From: Voacanga thouarsii
Taxonomy: Eukaryota > Streptophyta > Magnoliopsida > Gentianales > Apocynaceae
DNA: 64,000 bases
Assembly (NCBI GenBank): GCA_026120185.1
Contig: JANUWF010003367.1
Span: 2,581,228 to 2,645,227 of the forward strand
Reading direction: 5' to 3'
Both the position numbers and the translations under genes were made by a program. The first letter of the stretch is position 1; the number at the start of each line of letters is the position of its first letter. The notes under the pieces were generated by a model that was given only the letters and a program-made list of their open reading frames with translations, was not told the DNA's origin and made no database searches. Shown piece after piece: positions 23,560 through 34,622 of this stretch.

Positions 23560-24427
23560 TTTTGATGGGTTTTTTGCATTGAATTGATTTCTTCTTTGCA
23601 GTTCACCACGATATAGAATTTAACAGGCTCTCTGAACCTATGCAGTATGTAAAGCCTTGGCTTTCCAGCAGATAGAGTAACGGAAGCTTGAAGGCAAGAG
23701 TAAAACAAAATTAAGGAGGACAGGAGATGTTAGATTCATTTAATGTAGAAACAAAATCAAAGAGCCAACTAAGAAGAAAGGTCTGGAGCCGTTTGATTGT
23801 CTTCTAAAAGGTCAGGAGAAAGGCACCGTTAGAAAATCAAGAAGGAAGGCTGTCTCATGTGAGGTTGGTTTGCTGATTCACATGCCATGTGTCAGCCTGT
23901 CAAACAACTTCAAATCCAAATGGCAACACCAGAGAGAGAGAGAGAGAGATTTTAATAGTTAATAGAATTTTATTTGAATTGTTTGTAAAGAAAAATATTT
24001 CCATTAATCCATTAAATTGTAGATCCTAATCACAATGTGAACTCAAAACTTCGATTAGTCTTAAACTAAGGTGATAAATCATCATTATTTTTGGAATTAT
24101 TTTTGGGTGGCAATATTGTTTTTGGTACTGTTTTTTAATTTGTTTGAATGTTCAAGGGGTCACTTTCATTGCAATTTTTGTTAGAAAATTTTGTTTAAAT
24201 TGAAAATGAATTTGAATTATAGAAAAAGAAAGAAAGACGTGGGATAAAAGAGAATGTGATATTTTCTAAATAGATACTAATCCTTGGAAAATAAAAATCA
24301 CTTTGATTAAACTTTTTCCAATTGAATTAAGAAATTTTCTCTATTTAATTACTGTTCAACTATACCCTAAGATTTTGTGGTGGATATTCTAAAAAAAAAA
24401 AAATCATCTTGTTGTGCTTATTATCTG
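23560..24427. other. Non-coding stretch, with (GA)n tract near 23930-23950
   Basis: Nothing coding is recognisable. It contains the presumed upstream region of the lipase fragment and a (GA) run that ends ...GAGAGATTTTAAT. Read on the minus strand this gives A|TCTCTCTC, compatible with (but not proof of) a Helitron 5' end. AT-rich sequence follows. Confidence 0.35.
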
Positions 24428-24435
24428 AGTAGAAC

Positions 24436-25163
24436 TAGGGATGTCAATTTTCCTGTCTAAATTGAATGCCCGACCCAACCCTATTGGGTTGGGAACTCCT
24501 CGATTGGAGCAAACATGGAGATAGGGCCAAGCTTCGTAGCTCGACCTACCAATCGGGGACGGGCTGGACAAGGCACGAGGATTGAATGATCCCTATCCCG
24601 GCCCCACCAATCCCCGTTACCATATATATAGAAAATATACATGTAATATTTAATATATATATATATATATGTATGTATATATATATTCCGCATGCACACA
24701 CATACTAATTATAACTTATAATTATGAATAAAATGTATATAATTAGTATTTAAATAGATAAGTCATAAGTGTGTACAAATATAAAGTATAAGTTATTTAA
24801 AATTTATTATGATAAATAATTTTTTATGGTTTATTTAATTTAGTTATTTAGAATTTATTTGGAGCTTTATTATCTTTTTGTTAGTAAATTATGGAGTTTA
24901 TTATGATCTAAATTTTTGTTATTCACTTGATTTAATTATTTAGTTTATATAATTTGTGAAGTTCATTTTGGTATGATTATTTTGAAAATTTAATTATAAA
25001 TAAGTTTTTTTTCATTTTTTTCTCACTAGGTCCCCGCTTCCCCGGGTCGAGGATTATCTAGCCGGCAGCCGGGCAAGGATCCCCAACGGATCAAGATAGG
25101 GAAAGCGGGGCCAAGGCTGAGATTTCTACTCACTCGGTTTGGTCCAACCCGTTGCTATCCCTA
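24436..25163. mobile_element. Non-autonomous hAT element, 728 bp
   Basis: The ends are TAGGGATGTCAA and, inverted, TAGGGATAGCAA. The flanks AGTAGAAC (24428-24435) and AGTGGAAC (25164-25171) form an 8-bp TSD with one mismatch. Subterminal GC-rich blocks (CGGGGACGGGC-type and its complement near 25030-25130) pair across the element. There is no transposase frame. Confidence 0.8.
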
Positions 25164-25295
25164 AGTGGAACTCTCACCGTATTTTGCCATTCATTTATAT
25201 ACCTAGCATTTCATGCTTTGGAAGACACGTGCATGGAGATAAAAACCTCTTCAAAGCTCCTCATACTTTCCCATATTTAGTTATATAGTTGAGAA

Positions 25296-26090
25296 TATGG
25301 CTGTAAACGGGTCGGGTCGGGTCCGAATTATCCTGTTCTGGACCGGACTCGACCCGAATACAATATATAAAGATAATGGTTCTGAAAATCAGATTGAACT
25401 GGCTGGTTCGACCTATCGGACTATGAACCGGCCACTTATCTGGTCTAGCTATATGCTATAGGCCGGGCAGTAAGGAATCGGTCAAAACCAGTCAAGAATT
25501 GGTCAATTTAAATTTAAAAAAAAACAAATTTATTCTTATGTCTTAAATTTTTTTAACAAATAACTAAGTTATTCTTACTTGAAATTTATTAGTTTTAAGA
25601 GATATCTTTTATATTATTTATTTATTTTTATTTTTTGATATATAATAGTGAATAATATTTTTAATATATAAATAATATTAAAAATATTTAATTACATTCT
25701 GGTTCGACCACAGTTTAATCCGATCAGACCTATAAACTATTGAACCTATTGCTTCACCGATTCGATGACCAGTCTGGTTTTCAGAACCTTGATAAAGATC
25801 CATACCTAATTATATGGGTATCAGGTCCGGATCGAGTAAATATATAATAATATAATATATATTTTATATAGAAACATATTACATATAATATAGAATATAA
25901 TATATATTTTATATAATATTTAAATTAATCGGATAAATGGTATGGGTATTATAGTTTCATACCCGGGACTCAATTATATAAGCTAAACGGGTTCGGGGCA
26001 GGTCGCGTAATAAAACACCTATACCATATCCGCTATAAATAGGTTTCGGTATAGATCGAATTCGATATACCCAATCTATTAACGGCTCTA
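25296..26090. mobile_element. Non-autonomous hAT element hosting a nested MITE
   Basis: The ends are TATGGCTGTAAACGGGTCGG and, inverted, TAGAGCCGTTAATAGATTGG. They are flanked by the perfect 8-bp repeat GTTGAGAA (25288-25295 and 26091-26098). Subterminal GGGTCGGGTC and ACCCGAAT motifs repeat. The MITE at 25375-25791 lies inside, so the host element is about 370 bp without it. No coding capacity is seen. Confidence 0.82.
25375..25791. mobile_element. hAT-type MITE (family 1, copy 2), 417 bp
   Basis: It begins AATGGTTCTGAAAATC and ends GGTTTTCAGAACCTTG. It is flanked by the perfect direct repeat ATAAAGAT (25367-25374 and 25792-25799). It is inverted relative to the copy at 5301-5725 and shares the CCGGCC-rich ends and the internal ATCTCTTTTATATT region. 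It lies within another hAT element. Confidence 0.85.
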
Positions 26091-26269
26091 GTTGAGAATA
26101 CAACTCCGTATGCCAATTAAATCATCCAAATACGTAATCATTTTGGGAAAAAAAAAGCGAGGAAAAAAGTAAGTTTTTTTTTTAAAAAAAAGTCAGGTTC
26201 ATACTCAAACAATAAATCAGTTTTTGTTATTTAACCACAAATGTTCCAATATCACTACAAAAAAATGGG

Positions 26270-26805
26270 GCAAATGCGACGAAGACAAATACGACGGTCA
26301 AAAAACCGTCGCAATAGGTTAATTTATACGACGGTTCTGAAACCGTCGCAATAGATAGACCTAATACAACGGTCTAATACCAACTATTGTATTTGGTGAC
26401 CAAATACGACGGTTTATACAAACCGTCACAATAGAGTAGGTCAAATACGACGGTTTATTATAACCATTGTAATAGAGTAGGTCAAATACGACGGTTTATT
26501 TTAACTGTCGCAACAGAGTAGGCCAAATACGACGGTTTATACTAACCATCGCAATAGAGTAGGCCGGTTTATAATAACCGTCGCAATAGAGTAGGCCAAA
26601 TACAAAAATAGGCCAAATACGACGGTTTCTTGTAACCATCACAATAGAGTAGGCCAAATATGACGGTTTATTTTAACCGTTGCAACAGAGTAGACCAAAT
26701 ACGACGGGTTATACCAATTGTCGTAATAGAATAGGCCAAATACGATGGTTCATTGTAACCGTCGCAATAGAGTAGGCCAAATACGACGATTTTTTTAACC
26801 AATGT
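26270..26805. repeat. CACTA left subterminal repeat array
   Basis: About a dozen diverged units of roughly 40 bp occur, of the form AATACGACGGTTTATA, NAACCGTCGCAATAGAGTAG, GCCA. Each unit carries GACGGTT and its inverse AACCGTC, so each can fold on itself. Changes such as CGTC to CATC are scattered, indicating decay. Confidence 0.85.
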
Positions 26806-27438
26806 TTTTAGTCTAGTTATAACAAAGCCTCTCAAAATTATTTTAAATTTTATCTAATTATTTTCAAAATTAGTCACAATACTATTGGTAATGATTACAA
26901 TAAATTTAACGGGTGAATTGTTAATTTGATATCTTTATATTTGTAAATACTAAGATATCTTTTTATTTTATAGATATTACTATTGGTAATAATTACAATA
27001 AATTTAACGGCTGGATCATTGATTTTTCAAATACATTTTTGTTTACATCTTAAGTTTTCATATATTGATATTAAAGAACTTGAATTTTATTTTAATTATT
27101 ATAATTAGTTATTCTAAGATATATGTATATATATTATTTATATATAGTAGAATATATCGTTATTAGTTAGTGAGTATTAGATTAATATATTATGTAACAT
27201 AAATAATTTTTTAATTACGAACATACATATGTGTGTGTACATATATACATAGGTAAAGTATCCTATCTTTTGATTATTACATTTAATTATATATATAGAC
27301 ATTCTATGTATATATTTCGTTACCATTTATGTTAAATTTAAATAATTTTTATATAATATACCTAGGTAGAGTATCCTATCTCTTGATTATTACATTTGCT
27401 TTTTCCTTTGTTGCTTTTGTTTGTTATATATGTATGTA

Positions 27439-27439
<1 letters not shown>

Positions 27440-27473
<34 letters not shown>

Positions 27474-27650
27474 ATATGTGTATGTATATTATATATATGT
27501 ATATATTATATTATATATATATATATATTATGACTAATATTATTAAAATTTATTATCTTATATTTAATTTTTACAAAAGTATCCCGAATATATTTTAATA
27601 GTATTTTTTTAATTTAACTATGTTTAAAGTTATATATATATATATATATA
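27440..27650. repeat. (TATG)/(TG)/(AT) microsatellite cluster
   Basis: Mixed TATG, TG and AT runs lie near 27430-27530 and again at 27633-27660. They create an artefactual tyrosine/valine-rich reading frame. Confidence 0.85.
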
Positions 27651-28093
27651 GATTATATATATACAAATTCTTGGCTATCTATCCCTATAACCTATAGAGT
27701 GCACGCAATTGAGGTTGCGAAAGTTTCCGAGTTCGATCCTCGCTGGGGGCTTGGTTTTTATTTTTAATTTCCATATTTTATCTTGTATTTTTCACCATTC
27801 TTCTCCAATAATATTTCAATTCCCACCGGCATAATTTTTAGTATTTTTTAATTATTATGAATTATTCCTATATATTAACTTGTATTTTCTATCATACTTG
27901 TCCAATAATATTTCAATCTTCGCAAGGGTTTTTTTATTATTTTTTAAATTAATTCATTAATTAAAATTTTCGACATTTATATCAATGGCTTCATGTTCTT
28001 AGATAGCAACTATTTTCGACATTTATACCAATAATTGTGTACTATTGGATAATACTTGTCTATTTTTGACATTTTTGACATTTTCTATCATAC

Positions 28094-28692
28094 TTGTCTA
28101 ATAGTAATCGCTTTCTTTGTCCGAACCTCACCTTCAATTACACTCTCTTTTTCTGTCTAGTAGCCATCCACTTTATCCGAGAATGCTCCATTTGTGCCTT
28201 CTTCTGCATTCCCTCTCCCTCTTCTTCTCCACCTACACCTTTCTTGTACTGTGCTTTTTTCTCTGTCTTCTTCTTCTTCCTTCTTCAACCACCCACAGCC
28301 GCCCCGCCCACGCAACCCCCCTCCCCCTATCTCCCTGCATCCCACCCTTCCCCTCCTGCCAGCCCCCCTGCCCACCTCCCCTCCCAACCCCAGATATGGC
28401 CCTCTCCATCGTCCTCCCCCCACACACAATCCCCTCCCCGCCCCATGGTCGCCCACCCCCTCCCCACAGGCCTGTCCCCAGTCTCCATCGCGCTCCCCTC
28501 CACCCGCCGCCCGCGCAACCCCCCGTCCCTTCCCCCGTCTCCCTGCAGCCCACCCTTTCCCTCCTTCCACCCCTCTCCCTACCTCCCCCCCTCCCAAACC
28601 TAGATCTAGCCCTCTCCAACGTCCCCTCCCCCGCCCCCTACGGTCACCCACCCCTCCCCGTAGATCTGCCTACTGGAAACGATGATGACTAG
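28094..28692 (+). CDS. C-rich, proline-rich reading frame in CACTA (doubtful gene)
   Basis: Open frames occur on both strands here because 28270-28680 is extremely C-rich on the + strand in an otherwise AT-rich window. The + frame gives a Pro/Ser-rich product (PPTAAPPTQPPSPYLPASHP is typical). The tract contains an internal duplication (about 28310-28420 against 28515-28630). It is followed by gene-like sequence (AAACTGCCTACACTAGAAGT region, translating KLPTLEVLFGECIEK) and then an intron-like T-rich stretch. It could be the first exon of a captured gene or only a GC-rich leader. I do not assign a function. Confidence 0.25.
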
Positions 28693-29368
28693 AAAAAGAA
28701 AGCTGTAGAGATCCGTGTAGCTAAACTGCCTACACTAGAAGTCTTGTTTGGTGAATGCATCGAGAAGGTTAGCATGTCTGCTAATCTGCTTGATTTTGAT
28801 CAAGTATTCATCACTGTATATCTCAATTTACATTGTTAATTTCAGGCTAATTTGTTGATATGGCATTTTTTTTGTTTCTGTTTTCCCTTTTTGTGATCTA
28901 TTTCTCTCTATTGTTCTCTTCATTGCTGAATTTTTTTGTATGGAATTGATTTCCACTGGTTAATTGTCCTGTACTTATTATTCATGTAAGTACTTCATTG
29001 TTTACATTTTCCTAACTTCTAATTGCCTTTGGAATTTCAAGGAGAGACATGTTTATTATAGTCTTTTTTTGTTGCAGAATTTTCAATTTGAGACCTCTAA
29101 TTGTTTGTTATGTCTCATCTTATTTTTGAAAATGATTTAGATGAAAAATGCAGTTACATCCCCGTCCTAAAAAACTACAAATCATAAATTATGCAAGCTG
29201 TTAATTTGTATTGAGAAAAGTCTTTCCTTTTTAGATTAGCTTCTGCACAAGTCATTGTATGAAATGCTACTTTCTACTGTGAAACCGATAAGGATGGTGG
29301 TAGAAATGATCTCCAAGTGCTTGTTCAGCTATACTGGACCCTTTGAATACCATAATATTTGGATGACT

Positions 29369-31053
29369 TGTGAGCCCACCGACTTCTCTTCTTTCATGGG
29401 CTTATTGGGCTGTGATTTTATTTTTTTTTATCTTAATTAGTGGGCTAGGGTCCATAAGGCTAAAATAGTTAAGTATTATAAATTGGGGGGCTAAGTGAAA
29501 TTATTTAGTTAGGGGACTTTTATTAATTTTTCATTATAGGCTCAGGCATATTCTGAACGGTTACGTTGTTTCTGAAGCTATTCCAGAAGAGGAGAAGAGT
29601 GAAGAGAATGGAGAATCTGAGAAGGGACTTCAGCCTTTGGCATAAACTCTTGGTAAGTTAGCTTTTCTCTTGTGTTTTATGGTGGTTGTAACCTACGATT
29701 GTGATAAATTGTTCTTGAATCGAAATTAGAGTATTAAGGTTCTAAATTTGAAAAAATTGATTGGAGAATTAATTGTATTGTTTGAGTTTTAATTGAAGGT
29801 GAATAAGTTTTTTGAGGCTTGAGTGGAAGCTTTAGGAGGTTCCAAGAGGCTGAATTCAGTAGGTAAAGAAATTGGGTTTTCTTGTATTTGGTACAAGTTA
29901 CTATTTTCTTCAAAATTAATAATGTCTCTTGATTTTTTTATGAAAGTGGTATTTTGATTATATGAAAATGGTATTGAGCATGATATGTTAATTGTTATTT
30001 TTGTACCAATAGTTATGTTCATTGAAAGTTATGAGTTTAAGCTAAGTTTTATGCCTATGTACTGATTTTCTGATTTATGTGGGTTTCGTTTTGGTAGGGA
30101 ATTCCCCAACTTTATAAGCTATAAGGCCCTACTAGGGGGATACAATACCTAGGATAAGCTAAGACCTTTCTTCCAATGGGATATAATAATTGGAAGACTG
30201 ATCAGTTAAGCCAAATCAAGTCCTCAAGTATGAATCATCTTTGTGAATTAAGCTTGTTTAAGCATGTTTAAGTATGTATACATAATTTTTTGTGCACAAA
30301 ACGGTATTTTTATTATTAAAGTGGGTGGTAAAAACTACGTTTTTGGTCTGAAATGTTATAGATTGGATTTTAGGTGTTCTGGAAATCGCGCCTGCGCATT
30401 CAGAATACACCCAGTGCCGGGTACACTCTGTTTTGACTCCGGCGTCGGTTCTCCTCTATTAAGGCGATGGTTTTCTTGCTTATTTCGATCACCATTATTG
30501 TCACTGAATAAAGCACACCAGTTCGGTATTTATGTGCTAAATATACCTCTTTTGGTTCAGTAATAAGTAAGGTTAAGAGATTCATTATTCCTCTTTTCCT
30601 CCTTCTTCCTTTTTGGGTGATACTCCAAGATCTTCATATGGTGCGACCAACCCACCAGGGAGATATTTTAAGATCCCACGAGTTTTGTTGTACCTTAAAT
30701 TTCTAAACTCTTATGATCAAACGTTTTGTAAATGTATATGTAAATGTAGCATGCTCAATCCCGGTATGCCAGATTTCATTACTGAGTTAGTGAGCTCACC
30801 CCTTATTTAACATTTTGTAGGTTCTCAGTTAGATGATGATGAGTTGGAAGAATGGTTTGAAGAGGATCTAGAGTGATTAGCTATTTTTCATTTTTGTTCA
30901 GTTTTATGTATGTTTTGTTTTGGATTTAAAAACGATGTAAGGATATTCTTTAAGTATTACTAAAATGTTATGTTTTGGTTATTTGTGGTATGTAAGGGTT
31001 CGGCATTTCTTTTTGGAGTGTTGCCATGTCATCCTCGGTTTTGGGGTGTGACA
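29369..31053 (+). mobile_element. Solo LTR of a Ty3/gypsy-type element nested in CACTA
   Basis: It begins TGTGAGCCCACC and ends GGTTTTGGGGTGTGACA, with the perfect 5-bp repeat TGACT on both sides (29364-29368 and 31054-31058). The run GAGCTCACCCCTTATTTAAC, then a TTTTGTAGGTTCTCAG motif, and the GGGGTGTGACA end are typical of long gypsy LTRs of the Tekay/Del kind. The length is 1685 bp, with no gag or pol. Confidence 0.8.
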
Positions 31054-31058
31054 TGACT

Positions 31059-31990
31059 ACTCTTCCCTTTTTCACTTGTACACTAGTCATGGATCTCAGC
31101 AAGTGTGAAATCTTTTTCTTTTAGTCAGAGATTGGTTGCTGAGTTTTTAGATTTTTCGTGTTTGACCTTTGAGTTGGAATTCTATGGATACAGATTTTTC
31201 GTACTTGTAGTTGATCTAGGTATTATCAATCTTGACTTCTTATCGTACTTGTAGTTGAAATGCTAACTTGTTTAATTGACCTACTGTGTTTGGATGACAT
31301 TTGAAGATGTTAATTGACCTACTAGTTTATTGCTATTATTTCTTTCTATTCTTCTAAATTTTATAGAGGTTTTCCACTGATCTTTGATAATCTCTCTGTA
31401 TGATTATTGTTATTAGTTTTTTTTTTCTCAGCAAGGATATCCTTACTGATGGAGAGAATGGAAAATGTGAAACTGACATTTTTTTGGACAACTAAAAATG
31501 GCATACATAATTAGAAATCATCTTGTTTTTAGTGTGAAGAATCTCAATTGGGCTTTGGACTTGGGCTTGGGCTTGAAAAGAAGTGACTTTCTTATTTAAT
31601 GTTCAACAGTTTTGTTGTGTTGTTGAATTAGTGGAATTATTTTTATATTTCTATGAATATTTCTGGAGCATATTTTTTTGGGAAATTCTTGTGTTGTTGA
31701 ATTTTTGGATGTTGATGTGTGGAATTGTTAGGGTGTTGAAAATGTGATGTGGAGATTTGGTGTTGGCATTGGGAAATTAGATAGTTGAATTCATTCAAGA
31801 AGGGATTATTATAATTGACAAGAGTATTCCACAACCTAAAAGCAAAGCATAAAATAAAATAAAATAAAACACACCATAAAATTATAAAATGAAAATTAAA
31901 CTAAAAGAAATAACTCCCTAGAGATCAACGAACATTATCCTTCATGGAATGTGGCATCAAGTCGATCTAATCCTCCAAGATCCTCTCCAA
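31059..31990. other. CACTA interior without recognisable gene
   Basis: AT-rich sequence; the short frames carry no recognisable domain. The minus-strand frame 31834-31643 is Asn/Gln/His-rich and unplaced. It may hold the 3' flank of the RWP-RK copy (stop at 32000). Confidence 0.4.
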
Positions 31991-31999
31991 AATAATGAT

Positions 32000-32791
32000 T
32001 TAGTTTTTCTTCTTAAAGTTGGCCTTAAAGCATGCTTGTCTCAGTCTTTTAGTTCGGTCTTCCAACTGCGTATTAGGGATTTCTTCCATCAATTTCTTCT
32101 CACGTTCCAGTATCTCAATGGCTTCTCCCAAGTGCTTCTCAGCCATATGTCCTCATTCTTCTTCATTTCGCATCTCCTGTAAATCCAAATGTATACTCTC
32201 AAATTATTAATTCTTTGTTATCTTGGGAGCATATAATTAACTTAGTTACAAGTGTATGTGAGAGAAAACCTGAATTTTTTTTATTAGGATTTCCAAGCTT
32301 ATCAACTTCCTTTGAGGCCATCGACTAATTCCCAACTTTCTACATCTTCTCTTGAGAATAGTTAGGTCAACATTTAGTTCTTTAGCCGCTCGAGTGAGTG
32401 GTATGTAGAAATACTTCGAAATAGTTTCTTTTGACAATATCTTGGAACTACTGCCGTTCTTCTTTCTTTGTCTCCTGATTATCTTATTCTCTACAGGAAC
32501 TTCATCTGAAATGATACCTTCAAGGTGCATTTCATGAACTATATTCTGGCTTTGTTCAAAATCTGTTACGGAGTAGAAAGGATCATGCATAAACATATCC
32601 TCCATCAGAGGATATGCATCAAAAAAAGTCTCTTGAATGACTAGATCAAATTGGAAATCTAAATGAGAAGTCTCTTGAACGGGCAGATCAGGAGGAAATG
32701 GTTGGATTGGAAAGGAAAACACATTGAAATCTTCTTCGTTGGAAACTAATTCAAAATTTGACCATCTCTTAAACGAATTATGACTATCCAT
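32000..32791 (-). pseudogene. RWP-RK (RKD-like) gene copy inside CACTA
   Basis: RWP-RK proteins of the RKD group are plant transcription factors, several of which act in gametes and embryogenesis. Exon A (32791-32270, 174 codons) starts MDSHNSFKRWSNFELVS, has an acidic middle part and a full RWP-RK domain at residues 119-174 (LSKETISKYFYIPLTRAAKE, then RWPQRK at 157-162). It ends at a CAG|GT donor. Exon B (32176-32000) encodes a coiled coil (HMAEKHLGEAIEILEREKKL) but has TGA as its eighth codon. Exon A has no stop, so a truncated RWP-RK protein of 181 aa could be read into the intron. The paralogue at 57969-59278 confirms the exon structure. Confidence 0.8.
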
Positions 32792-32929
32792 TTCTAAGGG
32801 AAAGGATGACTAATGGCTGATAACTAAGGGAAGAGGGGAGGGATGACTGAGGATAGACAGAGACTAAGGGATGACTAATGGCTGATGACTAAGGGATACA
32901 TATATCTGTGTGGAAAGAGGGGAGATATG

Positions 32930-33960
32930 ACTGAGGAGTGCAAGAGATAAGAGGAAGAGGAAGGGGTAAGTGAACTGACATTTTTCTGAACTGATATTTT
33001 TCTGAACTGACATTTTTTCTATTGTTCTATTGCAAAAAGACGATACTGGAAAATGAAGAGAAAGGGGAAAATGAATTGACATTTTTCTGAACTGATATTT
33101 TTCTGTTGTTCTGTTATAGAAAGAGACAAGAGGAAGAGGAATGGATAAATGAGTTGACATATTTAATTAGACTGAACTGACATTTTTCTATTGTTCTGTT
33201 GCAGAAAGAGACAAGAAGAAGAGGAAGGGGTAAATGAACTGACATTTTTAATTAGATTGAACTAACATTTTTAATTAGACTAAACTGACATTTTTCTGAA
33301 CTGATATTTTTCTGTTGTTCTATTGTAGAAAGGGATAAGGAGGAAGGGGAAAAGACGATACCAGGAAATGAAGAGGAAAGGAAAAATGAACTGACATTTT
33401 TCTACTGTTCTGTTGCAGAAAGAGACAAGAGGAAGAGAAAGGGATAAATGAACTGACATTTTTAATTAGACTAAACTGACATTTTTTTGAACTGATATTT
33501 TTCTGAACTGACATTTTTTTGTTGTTCTATTGCAGAAAAGGACAAGGGGCAAAGGAAAAAGACGATACCGAGAAATGAAGAGGAAGGGGAAAATGAACTG
33601 ATATTTTTCTGAACTGACATTTTTTTATTGTTCTGTTGCAAAAAGAGATAAGAGGAAGGGGTAAATGAACTGATATTTTTAATTAGATTGAACTGACATT
33701 TTTTGAACTAATCTTTTTCTAAACTGACATTTTTCTATTGTTCTGTTGCAAAAATAGCATACATAGGGAAGGGGAAAAGATGATACGAGGATAGGAAGAG
33801 ACAAAGAGGAAGGAGAGGAAGAGACAAGGAGATAAGGAGGAAGGAGAAACTATTATTTTATCGAGACTAAGGAGAGGAAGAGACAAGGAGGAAGAAGAAA
33901 AGATGATACTGGGAAGAGACAAGAAGGAAATGGAAAAGATGATACTGGGGAAGACATGGC
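32930..33960. repeat. Minisatellite upstream of the CACTA RWP-RK copy
   Basis: About eight irregular units of roughly 100 bp combine GAACTGACATTTTTCTG blocks (often doubled) with a TTGTTCTGTTGCAGAAAGAG and ACAAGAGGAAGAGGAAGGGG block. The purine-rich half is the complement of the CTTCCTCTTGTCTC-type sequence upstream of the second RWP-RK copy, suggesting the array grew from the original gene's 5' flank. Confidence 0.8.
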
Positions 33961-34227
33961 GTCCTCAATTTTGTTTCTTGTTTACTATTGTTTCTAATAG
34001 ATTCTTTGGCATTTCTTACTTGTTATACATGTAGTATTACTTCTCTTGTGGAGTTTAAGGATTATTTATGATTTCAATGTTCAAGAGATTGATTTTGATT
34101 TGTTTGGCATTAAGCAAATTGTATTTTATTGTGATTGGTGTTGAATGAGTTTAAAGGAATGTATTTGGTTTGAAATTACAAGTGGATAGGTCTAAATTCC
34201 AATCAATTATTTTTTTAAAAAAAATTG

Positions 34228-34614
34228 AAAACCGTCCGTATTTGCTTATCAAATGCGACGGTCATAAGACGGTTGCATTTGGTAATGGATTAACAGAATA
34301 AATACGACGGTTGGATACCATCGCAAATACTTAGCAATTGCGATGGTTAGGGTCCGTCGCAAATAACCATCGCAATTAATAAGTTTTTGCGACTGTTTAA
34401 AATCGTTGTATTTACGGAACAATTGCGACGGTTTTTTCACCAAATGCTACGGTTTGCAGAATCTCAATCCATGTGAGTAATTGCGACGTTTTTCGCTGAC
34501 CATTGTATTTACACCGTCGCATTAGGTAAATACGACGGTTTTTTCGCCATTTTTAATAAAAACGACGCTATTATATACGACGGTCAAAAAATCGTCATTT
34601 GACCATCGTTTATA
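34228..34614. repeat. CACTA right subterminal repeat array
   Basis: Units with GACGGT, ACCGTC and GCAAATAC motifs match the left array in inverted sense. The array is split by the nested hAT and resumes at 36649-36700. Confidence 0.8.
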
Positions 34615-34622
34615 GTAAAAAC

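Noticed and set aside
24600..24720. Tyr/Ile-rich minus-strand frame
   Set aside because: Translation of (AT)/(TATG) repeats inside a non-autonomous hAT element.
28157..28651. Gly/Arg-rich reading frames on the minus strand
   Set aside because: They are shadows of the C-rich tract; a G-rich strand rarely has stop codons.
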